A stretch of DNA of 64,000 bases from Aspergillus flavus (Eukaryota; Ascomycota; Eurotiomycetes; Eurotiales; Aspergillaceae): positions 3,906,001-3,970,000 of the forward strand of contig NC_092405.1 of NCBI RefSeq assembly GCF_009017415.1, in the 5' to 3' direction. Positions 33,762 through 47,432 of the stretch are shown here, one piece after another. Under the pieces are notes generated by a model. It worked only from the letters and a program-made list of their open reading frames with translations, did not search any database and was not told where the DNA came from. A program made the translations under genes and the position numbers. The stretch's first letter is position 1. Every line of letters starts with the position of its first letter.

Positions 33762-34074
33762 TTCTTAGAGACGGTGCAGCGAAAGGCGGACCACAGATCT
33801 TCTCAGCAAAACAACGACGGCGAGAAAGATTGCGATATCGTCCCTTTTGTGACTTCACACCGGTTCTGAAAGCGAGATAATGACAAGAAGTCTGTGGGTT
33901 GTCTGATCATTCCTTGGGCGGGAAAAATACTGAAGCACACGATGACATCGGACGGGGGTCCAGCCACAGGCGGACCGAGGGGGAGGAAAACGAAGCCGTG
34001 GCTTTACGAGCCAGGAGGGGGAAACGGAATCAAAGGAATCGCAAACAATAAACAGGTTGATCGTAAGAGTATGT

Positions 34075-34180
34075 AGAAAAGAAAAGAAGAGAAAAAGAAG
34101 AGGGGGGGAGGGTGGAAGAGGAGAGAAGAGGGAAAGTGGTAAGAAAAAAAGAGAAGAAAAGAAGAAGAGGAGGGGGAAAT
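34075..34180 (+). repeat. Polypurine (GA-rich) tract upstream of the C2H2 regulator
   Basis: About 105 bp that is nearly all A and G on the plus strand, with only about three pyrimidines. On the regulator's coding strand it is a CT tract 310-420 bp upstream of the ATG, the usual character of fungal promoter/leader tracts, but unusually long. Confidence 0.8.
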
Positions 34181-35283
34181 ATGGATGGATGAGGAGAAAG
34201 TGAGTTTAGGGAAGTTCTGGTTGAAGGGGAAGGGGAGCGAGGGGGTGGGTATTGAGAAGCGAGTGTGAGAAAAGTCGCGCCAGGACGTGGGCACAAGCCG
34301 ATGGCAGATTCGGGGCGATCGCTGAATCGCGACAGTGAGGCGGTCGTGTCCAGTGTCGGTGTTGGCGATTTGGGCGGCGAGAAAGCGCAACAACAAGGAA
34401 AGTGGGAGCAGAGGCACTGACCAGGAAAAGAGGGGCTTCCGGGCGGGACTCACGGAGGGGGAACAAGCGAACAGACTGTCTCCGGAATCTCCACGCACTG
34501 GGTCCCTTAACACCACCGCCGATTCCTCCGAGGGCCAATCAGCACCCTTGTCGCCCCTTCTGACTAACTGGATAACGAAGCTAAACGCAACCTGGTTAGT
34601 ACATGTCCTTCCGTACTCCGTCCCATACGACTAAATACAGCTTGCATACGGGCCAAAGTATACATCCAAACAAAGCACATCAACCAGCCCACTGCAGCCC
34701 ACATGGACTGCTGTAAGTTCAAACCCGTCAACCCGGGTCAACCGGGGGGTCTAGAAAGACTTACTCATTCCGCCGTTTTGTTAGTCCTCAGAGTTTCTCC
34801 CATTTTCTTTTTTGAATGTGAGGGACCATCTAACATATCCACTTTTGCACTACCTATGTACACTGACTCCATTTTCCACACAACACAACAACGCATTGGG
34901 CCCCAAAAAGCTCAAGTCGAAAAATAAAATAAAAATCATATACCGCCATCTTCAGCAAGATCTGATTATCATTTTCCACAACCTATCCTATAAATACTAT
35001 TTTATTCTGCTCATGCATGGCATTGGGCAGCACCGACATGACATTCATCAGAGCATCCCACGGAATGAATCGGTCATTCCTTACTCATTGGGAGGTTTAA
35101 GCATCGCCTTGTCTAAGGAGACAAAGTGTGTACTATCTACGTGGATGCAAGAGGGTTTTCTACTTGTATGTACTCCGGAGTTAATATTATGAGACACCAC
35201 GAAATGATCACTACAAAGCATAATTTTAATCCTTCACCTGCTCATCCCTGTTATAAGGGAAGCAATAGGGTCTCTCACTCACT

Positions 35284-35354
35284 TACGGAGTATACTACCG
35301 TTCCTTCTCTTATATTAAAAGTCGGAAGCCCCGTAGTATCCAACCTACGGAGTA
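35284..35354 (+). repeat. Two TACGGAGTA copies 62 bp apart
   Basis: Exact copies at 35284-35292 and 35346-35354. The same 9-mer or its complement occurs elsewhere in the window at 6770, 11098, 14640, 36798 and 41643, all outside called coding sequence. Confidence 0.85.
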
Positions 35355-35920
35355 CTTCTTCCTACGTAGCCCTAGGAAACTTTGCTCGATTGAGGATAGT
35401 CCACTCTGTAGGAGTAGTGTATGATTACGATTTCTATCGATATTATTTCATTGTGGGGTTGGGCCTGGCATGAGCCCAGCTTTATCTGGTATGGTATGTA
35501 ACTCTGTTCGATGGGTTCCATCGGCAGGTACGTAGTGCCGTATACCAATACAAGACAGGTTAGTTAGTCGGTTCAGAAGTCCCTCCGCGATACAAGGTAC
35601 TGGGGCTTTTCTCAGGTAAAGGTCGTTTGTCGTATCTCGGTAGTAAATGATCCCTATCATTTATGCTATCTGACAGCGCAGAACCACAACTCTGGTACAC
35701 AAAACCGCTGCGGGGCTATGAATATCAAGTGGCTTTCTTTTATGATCTATTTAACCTATACAAAGAAACATGGTACTTATGGAGTGGCAATTGATGATAA
35801 TTCTAATCTTGCAGCTTATATGTCGACAGGGTAGGAAGTAATAATATCGGTCGGCTTAAAAGATAGGCCTACTGCTCAGTCAATCACACGCACCTATGGA
35901 TAGCCCCTCCAAATGGTCTT

Positions 35921-35985
35921 TAATTTTTTTTTCTTTTTTTTTTTATTCATTTATTTATTTTATTTTATTTTATTTTACTTTTTAT
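35921..35985 (+). repeat. T-rich / (ATTTT)n tract
   Basis: Long T runs followed by tandem TTTTA/TTTA units. Confidence 0.9.
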
Positions 35986-37105
35986 TGTACTTGCTCTCTC
36001 GGATTATGACCATTCTCAGCCCCTCGTCAGCGGCCCCCCCCCTTGCCCCTCCAACAAGGATCGAACAGCTTCAAATGCCACGGAACTGTGCGCTTGCCGA
36101 CCTGATTTGTGTGTTCCCTCCTTTCATTTCCACCAGCGAGATTCTTTGCACCCAGACTCTTTTTGAATATCTATTTTATTATTATTTTATTCTTGTCTAG
36201 ACCCTCATTCCATATTATCATTCTTCACCTCATGTATCAACTTGTTTTCTTCATTTTTTTATTAATAATTGCAGATCATTTCCGGTGTCTTGAATTTTTA
36301 TTTTATTTTTTAATAATAAAAAAAACATATTTTTTCCTCCCCCAGGAAAAGGGTATCTTTGCGATTAATTAAAATTTGGGAGGGGAACCTTTGACAATAT
36401 GGGAACCCCTCTCTTAAACCCGCCACCGGACTTATCCTGTTAACAGCCCCTCGGTCCCCTCTTGTCCCTCTTCCCTTCTCTGGCACTGGAAAATACCCCC
36501 CCTCGAATCCACCGATTGATCAACCCCTCCTTCGTTCCCTTGCCAGGAAGCTGCACTGGTAATCCTACGTAATAATCCCCAGTTATTTGGTAATTCGCGA
36601 ATCGGTCGCCTATCACCGAGGTTGCTTCTGCTCACCACCCAATCAACGCGTGACAGAAGAAACCGGATTGCCTAAAACGCACCCTCTAAACTTGAACCTG
36701 GTGGATCTTCGACCTTGAGCTCGGCCCTTGGTTCCAGACTCCCTCACCTCGAGATGTCGGCATGACGAAGGAACTAATCTTAAACGTGAGAGCGGAGTAC
36801 GGAGTATAGTCCAGTGATAGTAAGTCTGGAGAAGCGATCAAGCTGTGTTTTCTTACCGACCAGATTATACCACTTTTCATGTTTCTTGAGAGGTCATCAT
36901 TGCCAAGTCAGAGATCTTATGTGTACAGAAGTAGGCTTGGCTGATCAGCCACCCGTCATCACACAGCAATAGGAGAATATTGAACGATGTGATATCTCCA
37001 GGCGGACTGACAGATCATCAGCCACTCTACGGGAGATTGGACGATATACGAATAAATCTTCATTTATAAAAATAAATTTTCTGTATAGTGTTTGCCAATA
37101 TTGAT

Positions 37106-37140
37106 ATTTATTTATTTTTATTTTATTTTTTTTTTTTTTT
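37106..37140 (+). repeat. ATTT-rich tract ending in a long T run
   Basis: Imperfect TTTA/TTTTA units followed by about 17 T residues. Confidence 0.9.
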
Positions 37141-39959
37141 ACCATGAAGTTTTGTGGTTCAACGTTTCTAGAAAAAAGAAAATAAAATAAAAATTCCCCG
37201 TGAAGAATAGAGGGACAGAGGGCAGTGTCGAAGGATGTTTGCCTCTGTTCTTGGCCCCTCCAGCTCCAGGTCAGCTGCTCAGGAGAGTGGACAACCCAAG
37301 GCGCTGCAAGCTTCGCCTGTGCACATTCCCAGCACAGGGCCCGAACAACAGCTCCCTCTGCCCGTAAGTCAGTCTTTACTTGAGACAGTCAGTCAGGCTA
37401 CATAATAAATGTAACCAATATTATCCAGCTGCACCGCCTGGACTTGAAACAACGGGCAGTGTCTTTGTTTTCCAGGAGACGGTACGTCAGGTGCGGTCGA
37501 GTTTCCTTTTGCGCCTGCAGGACTACATCATCAGATACAGTTTTGTTGCTGTTTTTGGAATTCCAACATCCAAGCAGACGGTGCATTCTGAATACCTGAT
37601 CGCATCTGCATCAGTGGCATGGGGGGGATCTGTACTGGATCAGGACATAGTTTAGTTTTAGTTTCGGGTTAGTTGGCTTCGGTCAGTTGTGGCTGCCTGC
37701 AGGCCAGCAATCGCAATCGCGCCTAATCCCAGCCTCACTCGGAGACGCGCCTTCGTTCCGCGTGCCCCCAAGAGAGCTCCACCGTCGATGGGACAGATTA
37801 CAGGGTACATCCCTCTCGTTTCCAGGTCAGATGAGTCGTTGCTGGTGTCATCGTCACTAATTCGGCATCTGTGTGCTTGTTCATCCCCCTTTTTTTAAAG
37901 TTTCTTAGGCTATACAAGCTAGAGTCATGACGGTAACTGGCTTTATGGCCATAGTCTGCCTGAACTATCAAATCCAATACACTTTTGAATGGATTTATTA
38001 TTCATTTCATTGTTTAGCGAAGACAGTTCCGTAGAGATATAGTACAAAAAATCAATCCAAAAAGACTCCGTAAAATCCCGGCATGCCAGTGGGGCCTTCA
38101 ATACTGAAGGGGGTTGGGAACCCGAGGAGCCCGTCAGACACGGTTAGTTACTAGGGTAACGCACATGACTTCAGAAGTACCACAAGGACGGTGTACCTTA
38201 CGCGAAAACGTCACTGTCACTTCTGTGTTCACACAGATTGTACACTTTACGAAAACACCACCTTCTTTCCTGAGAGTGGCCTTCGGCGCGTAGAATAGAT
38301 TTACCCCTCAACGGGCCTGACCTTGTCGCAGGCTCCACGACCTGGCATCACCGCTATCCCACCTACTTCTGATACTCGACAATCAGCACCCACCGCGGTC
38401 TTTAGATGCAGGACCCATATATCCACTCTCCACCTTACTGATAACTAAGCCGTTAGTTTGTCACTAAGACTAGTTATATATGTACGTACTTTTTTCTTGC
38501 CTTCACCGCTTTAATCTGCCAGCGTTGTTGAAGGGAGAGAGCGGTGAGCCGGCAAGCTTACTCTTTTGAGGAAGAGCTTTGCGCCGCGGGTCAGACAAAA
38601 GAACCTATTATTCGGCCTTCTCTGATGCGCCCAGCCTCTTAAATTCCTTCGAGGTTGAGGACTTCGTCGAAACTCTACCCTGGCAACTGGCGGGATATCT
38701 CTTTCTCGCTGACTCTCTCTCTATTCGATCCACTTCCCGGTCATGCAGCGGTCCGACCCAGAAACGCCCAGGATACGGAGTTGATGACCATAGGTTCCTG
38801 TTGGTGGATAACTAAGTTTTGTGTCGAGGATATGGCGGCTTTCTCGAACACTGTCGGTATTGATTGATGAATATCGCATGCTTTGTTGTACAGATCCAAT
38901 TGTGGCCTCAGGATAAGAGAGAGACCCGATGTTGAAGGACCTGCGGACTCCGTCCCATCACTATCGATCTAGGCTCGCGCACGGGACCAGAAGAAGAAAA
39001 TAGTGCAAAATCCTCCGTGCATACCGATCCATCCATTCATGATCGATCATTTCCAGTCCAATCTCATATTCTCCGGGTGTGTGGTCCCCTATTCCAGTGA
39101 TGATTCGGTGGGTTTCGCTTCGGGTGGTTTATATTATGTCTATCACTCACTCGTTGTTTCTCTTTTACTGCTCGGATCACCATCACGTTCATCATGCTCA
39201 TTGCTGTTCCAGAAAGGGGTAAAGAAGGAAAAAAGAAAAAGGTCAAAGTTAAAATCCGAAAGAGCTGGAAACCTTGAAGACTCTCCTGCGCTCAACAAGC
39301 GAGTTGATTTGCTGCAGCTAGCCGTCTTTATCATCCCTACGGTCCTATAGTTCGGTACGTAACCACATAGTCCCAGATGCAATAATGGATCTACGGCCAG
39401 TCGATCGGAAACCCAAAGAAGATAATTTTTTGAATCATGAAATTCCATCTCTCCCGATTTTCGTCCCCACCAGGTACCGTTGCAGGATTCCAGGAACCTC
39501 TTCCCCGAAGACCCCGTCCTTACACTAGTGAGCATTGGCAGCATGCAAACCGCCTTTTGGCTGCCGTCCCGGCAACTTCGTGAGAATTCCTGGATATGAA
39601 CAAATGCAGGTTAGCGGAATCCCCCTCTCTCCCTTCTCCCCCTTCGCCGGCGGGGAAGAATATCGGTCTGGAATTCCTCAAACAGGCCATGACCATGGAG
39701 TCGGTGAGCGCTGGCCATCAAGTTTGGGCAAATTCCTCTTGATACGGCGCACGTTGTCGGGGGCCAGATTTTCCCTTTGTTGATTCCTTGACCGCTTCTA
39801 TATATATTACACATGGCAGTAAGAAACTGGACTGTTGGGCTTCGTTGGTCCCCACCGGCTAGTAAGGGCAAGAGAAAAAAGGAAAATAAATCCAGAACCA
39901 CTCCAAATTGAAAGAAGAAAAAAATTAGAGTAAGAGAGAGGGCCACCGCCCAAGTTCGA

Positions 39960-40194
39960 TCTTTTTTTCAGTTAGTGTTGTTTCTCTCTCACATTTCTTT
40001 CCCTCGCCCACTCTTTCTCTCCCTCTCCCTCTATCTTTATTATTTTATTTTATTTATTTATTTTATTTTATTTTTTTTTTTTTTGTGTGTGCGTGGAACT
40101 TCTCGACTTCATGGCGGAGTATTTTCTGTGCGGCTTCGCTAACCTGGATTTAAACCTAAGCCTGCCTCAGGCTAAACTAATTTACAATGCATAA
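39960..40194 (+). other. CT-rich tract, ATTTT repeat and 27-codon frame
   Basis: A CT-rich tract (39960-40035) resembling a fungal core promoter is followed by an (ATTTT)n/T tract (40036-40084) and then an ATG-started frame of 27 codons (40111-40194). No homology is recognised, and no intron could be placed convincingly to extend it. The CT/ATTTT composition is certain; a gene is not. Confidence 0.4.
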
Positions 40195-40980
40195 GTCGAC
40201 TTCTATCCACTCACTAATAGGTTCTAGAACAGCTTGTAGTTAAACATCTGTGATTCACCAAATGTATGTTGTAGCCCGTCACTATCTCCTCAAAATATTC
40301 TACATAGCTTTGATAGAGCTGAACCATGGAATCTACCCGTCTGTCCACACTTGAGCGAGTGGCGTTCCATGGTTCACACCCGCATGTCAGATGTAGAGTC
40401 GTCTCCAAAGAACGACAGGCGTCTCACTGTAGTCAGCGGGTGAGACCAACTCGGTGTGCATTCGCTTGTCTCATTCTCTGTGTACTTGGCAACTCGTAGG
40501 ATGCTTGCATGGGTGGGTAAATAATGGTTGATCATATATGTGCTTTTTGGGCACCTAGTGAGATAGCCATCCAGGAATTATATATTTCTGTGTGAAATAG
40601 CTCGCCAAGTATGAGCAGGTATCTATAGAATGCCTGCCGCATATACTAAGCTACCAGGATGTATATTTCAATGACCTTCCTTTTTCTAACTCGGTCTAGT
40701 TCTTACGATGCAAGTGTCGAATTTTGAGTGTTGTGTTCAGCTCTTTGTCTTGAGCAACCTAGTCGTACTCGATATCTAGAAGAGGTTGCTACATGTTTCA
40801 GACAACTGAGGTATCCCGCTTTCCCCCAATCGTTACTCGCTCAGGTACAAAGTATGCTAATAATAAGAATACATACGTACATAACGTTTCACAGCATAAT
40901 AAATACCGTCTTGTGAAGAATTTACCACACAAAAGCAATCATTCACTAATCAAACAGGTGAACGCGTGGAAAACCAAGAC

Positions 40981-41000
40981 AAAAAAAAAAAAAAAAAAAA
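40981..41000 (+). repeat. A20 homopolymer
   Basis: Twenty consecutive A residues flanked by CA-rich sequence. Confidence 0.95.
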
Positions 41001-43659
41001 GAAACACAACCACCCCACGGCAAAAACTTCGGAACCACCAACACCAACACCAACCAACCGGTTCGCTAATCACCGATATACGTCTTCCACTCCCCACCAG
41101 AAACGGCCGATTGGAACCAAGGAAGGCTTCTGGAAGAGCATTCTGCGACATCCGGCACAATCTCTGGACCAACCGTCGTCTCCCGGGAAGTTGGAAAGGG
41201 GGGCCGGAGCAAAGCCAAAAAAAAAGGGGGAGGGGCAGGGAGAGCGCGCAAACTACAGAGAAGAGAGTTCCACTGATTCAGCCTTGAGACTATCGAAATT
41301 TCCCTGGTTCATTTCGGATGCATGCTCGCTCGCTTGTCTGTATGGGGAAGGAACTAGACAAGGTATCATCCGGAGTATGTTGGTTTGACTATTTCTTTTT
41401 TTTTTTTTTTTTATTTATTTTTCGGGATGGGTTTTTCGTAAGGGGTAGTGATCGGATGGACCTTTTTGATCCGATAGGTTTGTACCTGGGAAGGATCCTG
41501 GTTGTTGGTGTGAGACATGGGTTTTTATCTGGGAACCGTAGTTATTTGCCGCTCCGTGGGTTGCGTCGTGGACGTTTCCTGTGTTTCTGTATACTTCGAA
41601 CCTATCGAACTTTGAGGTTCGTACGGAGTTTTGGAAATAGTGTACTCCGTACGATGACCTTTTGCATAAACCATTCGTATGGGCCTGACTAGCACAGCCC
41701 ATCGATTCACTAGATAGATAACACTGCCCCATAGCCAGATTTGATCCTGTACCCATCGCTTTATTTCTCTAGTAGTAGTCCCAGTAACTAACTTAGGCAG
41801 CCGTCGTTTCCGTCAGGGGGATCTACGATTAGTTAATAGAGCAACGGCTACATCGGCACTTCACTCAATTTCGTCTGCCCCAGTCACTCCCTCGTGCGAG
41901 AGATTGTCAATTGAATGTGAGGGGCTTTCTCTTCCCCTCCTCCTCGCCCCTCTCACGATGGGGTTCCCCTTGCTAGTTTTCTGTCTATCTTTGTGTGTGC
42001 TCTTATCGGTTCCTCCGCTGATTAACTTTATATTGGATGCTGCAAGGAGGGAGATTACGGTGTATATCAGGTTCGGGCTTGGGGTGTCGTGTCTCGGGAC
42101 TTTTTTTCGGCTTTGAGGGGTTCTGTACTTGTCTTGCTTTGGTGGATTGTTGACTTAGGGTCTCTTGTGGGTGTTTCATGCTCCCAGGGTTTGGGTTAGG
42201 CTTGTTGTTGCTTGGATGTGGTGTGCTGGGTGACAATTGTCGGAGGGCGCGAAATATACTTCATGATATGTACTCTGGAGTAGGTTGTCAATCGTAGTAT
42301 GCAAGTAGTATAAGTATGGAAGGTAGTTAGAGGGGTATAGCTCAAACGTAGAGATCTCTAGTAAACTATCGGCATCACCGATGTATATATATAGTCCATC
42401 TTGGTGTCGTGATACGGTGGCATCTCACCCTGCAGATATTCAATGGCTCACCATACCATCCTAGAGACTTTCTACAAAGAATACAACAACCCCTTGGGCA
42501 AGATTCCATGGTTCACAAGATACATACATGTGGAATAGTACGCAGTCTCCCTCGAGCCTATGAGAACGCCTCAGTAGCCATACAAGATAGTCCGCAGCCG
42601 ACACCATTTCAAGGAAACCTCAAGTGGAAGATACATTGGACTATGCCATTCAACTAGAGAGAGCCTCTTCTTCAGCTCTTCTCTCGTCCTTTGGTAGTGA
42701 CGACGTACTGTCTGTCCATAAAGTCCCATTTAATGTTCCTGTCAGCTTATGATTCAACTAGGTCACCTCCATCGTGGCGCACCATCCAGTGTTAGAATGG
42801 TGAATGGTGCTAACCAACGCATATCTCTACCTGTGGATCAGAATACAACTCCAAACCGAAAGGCTCATGTGCTCTAAGCCCCAGACCGCTCTAATTTGAG
42901 CCCGGTATACTCCGGAGTATGCACTGTATCCAGTGGGACTATACAAGATATCGAACATTTCGCCGACGATTCCCCAGAGCCAAGCATTAGCGTTAGACAT
43001 TCTCTCAATGATGTCTGCCAGAGCTAGTTCTCCCTCTGGGCATGCTTGTATCAAGTATACGACTGCTGCATGAGCTACTCAGTGACCCAGGGACAGTGCA
43101 TAGTCGGTCATCACGCCAGAGGACGGAAGCGTAGGGCTATATAGAACATCGATGACGACGATCGGGGATGCATGTCTACTCAATAATATGAAGAGACGCC
43201 GGTGATATCTTGGAACATGTTACCAGGATGAGACATGGTCGTGTGACTTCTATTTATGGTTGCAAGCTGCCGCTCCCTCGGTAAGTAGCCAAGGCGCTTT
43301 TGATACTATTCATTGTTTAACTTATTCTTGTCGTTGGAGACATATAGGGCCTAGTATATACCGTACGCAGTGTTACTCTGAGGCTTGGGCCTGTTAGTAT
43401 CTTGTAGTAAGTCTGCCATAGTGTAGATCCGTCGAAGCTGCTCACAGAAACGGGGTTGCATCGAACCGATGACAGTGAGATGGAGGGTGTAGTTTATCAT
43501 TCTCTAGTAACCACTTGCATAGTGTACATCTATGGCTCTGCAATATCATGAATCCTGTCCTGGTCGATGAATTCTACGAGTCAACCATCTACACTTTCGT
43601 TATAACACATACTATCAAAATATATCGTAGGCATACAAAAGATATAGATATAGAAAACA

Positions 43660-44340
43660 CCACTCCAAGCAAGACCACCCACCACACAACAGATACTCTA
43701 CCTACACTACACTTACCTCCCTCTCTCACCCACTCACCCCCTCAACAACCATTCCCATACTTCCAAAATCCCCCAACCCCACAATCTCGTATCCCCACCC
43801 TCCCCACCCCGAACCAAACCCGATATACCATACCTCCTTTGCCACCCCAGCTCAACACCCGGTCCCTTCCCTTACCCTTCAAACACCCAAAATTGGGAAA
43901 GGTACAAAATAAACCATCCAAGAAAACTCAATACTTAGATACAACCCCTCTTCGCAACCAACATTACCAAACATATAACGCATGGACCACCGAAACAATG
44001 CCATGGTCTCAAGGTTAAGGCGGTCAAAGCTGCGCAGGGCAACCACGGCCGACGTCAATGGCGTGGATTCAGCGTGTCAAAGTGAATGCGAAACAAGGCC
44101 ATGCGGAAAGTGTGTTTTGGTTCGGGGCGTCGAAACACGTGGTTTTTGGGGTCAGTGCTGGGGTTTTTCTTGGGTCGGGTGGGTTTGGTTGTTTGAGGGG
44201 GATTGGTGTTGTTTTGATATTGGGATATGGGGATATGGGGATCGTGGGAGACTAAGGAGGGGATGTGATGATTGTTAGGGTTGTTTTTGGGAGATTGGTG
44301 GATGGTGATTGAAGGTGTGTCTGCTGGGGAGGAAATGGTG
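43660..44340. other. GC-skew reversal
   Basis: The plus strand is C-rich and almost G-free on the left (two G in 43681-43800), then G/T-rich and almost C-free on the right (six C in 44161-44340), with the change near 43980-44080. No reading frame explains it. Confidence 0.8.
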
Positions 44341-47300
44341 GTTTTGGGATGATGTTGTGGATCGAGGTATACATTTACTAGGGTGGATTACTGTGGTGAA
44401 TTACTTCCGTGGGAATTTTGGGTTTACGTTAACTTTCTGTCATGGGGAAATGAGATTTCTGATTGAAAGTACGAGTAACGAAAGTGAATATTTCATACTG
44501 ATGGGTTGGTCCTGAGGGTACTTCTGATGCGATATCCTGATATCTTCCCAGCAGGGCCAAAACGGTGGGCTGGAGGCAAGGAGCGATAACAAAAACTTGG
44601 AATGAGATCACAGGATCAAGATAGGCCGAATATATTGGGGCCAGTTCTCCAATTTGAGAGATCCAATTTCCATTTCAGGGATGTAGTTAGCCACCGGATT
44701 AAGATTCCGGTTGGAAAGGCACAGAGATACTTCCTATCTATCCATATATCACAAATGAAAGCCTGCAACGGCTCAATAGGAGATAGGGTCTGATAGGACT
44801 AACTTTGAATGCCGCAAAACATCGCCCTATGTGGCGTCTGACAGCTCACCTGCAAGGTGGTATGACTTGCTTTGACGTTGCGTTGTGTGTCAAGTGACTC
44901 GCGGATTTCTTCGATATCGGTTCTGCGAATCGATAGCGGTTGTTTCAACCGGTGAGATTGACGGTTGTGACTGTATATGACATGATCAATGGGGAATATT
45001 ACTACTATATTGTGGAGATCACATGTGGTGAAGATTGGATATTGAAGTATGTTCAGGAATCTCAAAATTAAGGTAATCCGAGAAAGGAAGTCCGACACAG
45101 AAACTTTGCTCAACCGCCAATTATTATCGCGGATCACACAAAGAAGGTTAACTAATTAACTAATAGTAACGGCTCACAAGTTCTAGAAATCCCCCAAACC
45201 CCCTGATCTGCCGCACATATCGTCATAAGTGGTACAGTCTGTACGGTCTCGGCTTCGTTCCTTGGGAATCAACACGAAACTCCAGTAACAGGGCTGTCCA
45301 GGATTACATCACTTGGTTCTGTTCCGTGGGTAAGCTCGTATATAGGCGTGTATAGTCGCTTCTCCGAAGAATGTCGCATGGCAACTCTATACGTGATTGA
45401 TGGACGGGCGACGGTGTGGGGCCCGTGTGAGTAAGCTATTATCAGCATAGTTTAATAGGGCATTGGCATTGGCAGATTTAGAACAGGTGCCGTTTCATTG
45501 TGAATGGTTACCCATAATCGTAGTTGAAGACTTGGACTCGGTAGTTACTATCCGAAAATGTTGAGTGGCACCGCGGTTGATCATGAATTGGGTGCCTTCA
45601 TGCGACCTGCCGCCCATAGAGGCAAATCATGGCCTATACATCGCATCGAATTGTGATTAATCCTCCGGGAAGATACACGCACAGGACAGTCCCCATGCGC
45701 ATGCATATCACGATAGGAAAGCGGAATACCGAATAAGACCGGTATGGTTCATGCGTTGAATTCCAGACCTCTCAAGGTTCATGGATGACTATGTGTTTGA
45801 TACGCGGTCTTGTAGGTCGACGGTGGTGCAATCGTGTCTCCCGCGCGTCCATACGGTGTGGGAGTGATAGCGGTTATTGAAGTAATACGTAGTAATATAT
45901 ATGATTCTACTAAGACCCAATTCATTTCGTAAAGTCCCCATCAGTCGAGACTGTTGCGGAGTATTTTTGGAGTGCAACGCGAGCTAAAATTCTCCACAGG
46001 AAATGGGGACAACAAGTGGCTGAAAATACAAGTCGGTCAGATACCAAAGATTACCAATGAAACGATCCTGTCTTTTTCTTTTTTAGTAATTTCTTTTTAC
46101 TCTTTCGTTCTTTTTTGCAGGAGACATGGAAGCAGGTATTATGGACAATATAACTTTATATGGAGTATCTACTTTCGCCTACAAAATAATATCAAAACCC
46201 CCATTTCCTAACTTTATATATTGCATAGCCAGCCCAATCATATCCGCCTGGAAAGTCAAGAGTAGCGGAAATGCAGCCGAGACTCCCTAGGTTCCAGCCT
46301 CTTTGTTCCGAGAACCAAGGCTCCTCCGTACAGACGCGCTTTTAAATCGTAGAGTGACCCATTCAGAAAGATGGAGCAATGAGGGTTGGATGTTTGTGGT
46401 ACGGGGAACTGGTTAGACTTTTTAGCGACCAGCAAGCGCCTATCAACGCACCAAAAGCGACAGTTTATGCATGGCCCGTAAAGTCAAAAGGTCCAGAGGG
46501 CTCGTGCTGGCTGCTGGTCCGCGTCTCCGTATCGACCTTATTTAGTTTCGTTACCTGTAATCTACCAGGTACTCCATACGTGAGGCTTATGGCCTACACA
46601 ACACGGGGCGCAGTAGTGACTTGGGGCAATTTATAGCCCCCAAGCTGAATGTTTGTGGCAAAAAAAAAAAAAAAGAAGGGAAAAAAAAATTAAAAAATTC
46701 ATCCCCAGCCAACAAGAGTGCATCCCTACACCTTGCCCGATATTATTGTTCCCTATCAGCTGAATGCAGGTGGAAAAAGGTCCAAGAATAAAAATAAAAA
46801 AATGAACAAAAGGTGCCCCTCTCAACTTTCGTTGACCGGCTGTATCAACCGCGGGTAGGTTAGGTCTCTTAACGGGTAACTGAAGTACAAGGAAATGGAC
46901 AGGTACGGTAATTTAGGTAGGGTGGTATTGAAAAATTACAGACTTACTTTCCGTAGTGGTACCCTTCACAGTAGCAGTAATCGGTGGACGGACCAGGCGG
47001 TATTGCAGGTTGTCACTTTCCTCCACTCACACCCAGTCCATCTGCCCACCAACCCGAATGGACGGACTGTTGCGAACCTCCCCTAAAACTCCCTGAGACC
47101 CTCTCTTTCACTCGCTCTCTTCCTCTCCTGGACGGTCGGTGGTCTTTCGGTCTCTTGCTCTCCTTTTTCTTCGATTTCCACATCCTCAGTGTTCTTCACT
47201 CTTCCTTTCAGTCTCACATTGAAACAAAGATCTACGCTGGACGCCATATCCGGGTCTCCATTTTAACCGTGTGTCCTTGCCACTTTTATCGTTATCGCCT

Positions 47301-47432
47301 TTTACCCTGCCACCACCCGTGCGGTGAACCCACTATAGTCTACTACATTTCTCCCGCAGCGTGATTCTGCAACCAACCCGCACCGCATTCCCCTCCTAAC
47401 GGATCCTTCGACACTTGCTTGCCGATCTAGTC

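Noticed and set aside
34004..34516. 170-codon minus-strand frame rich in Ser, Phe and Pro
   Set aside because: Translation of the CT-rich tract upstream of the C2H2 regulator; no domain and the same tract is open in several frames.
40793..41287. 164-codon plus-strand frame with a poly-Lys run
   Set aside because: Depends on reading through the A20 homopolymer; an overlapping frame is equally open and neither looks like a protein family.
43515..44018. 167-codon Pro/Thr-rich frame
   Set aside because: Produced by the C-rich, G-poor half of the skew region; lack of G removes stop codons rather than indicating selection.
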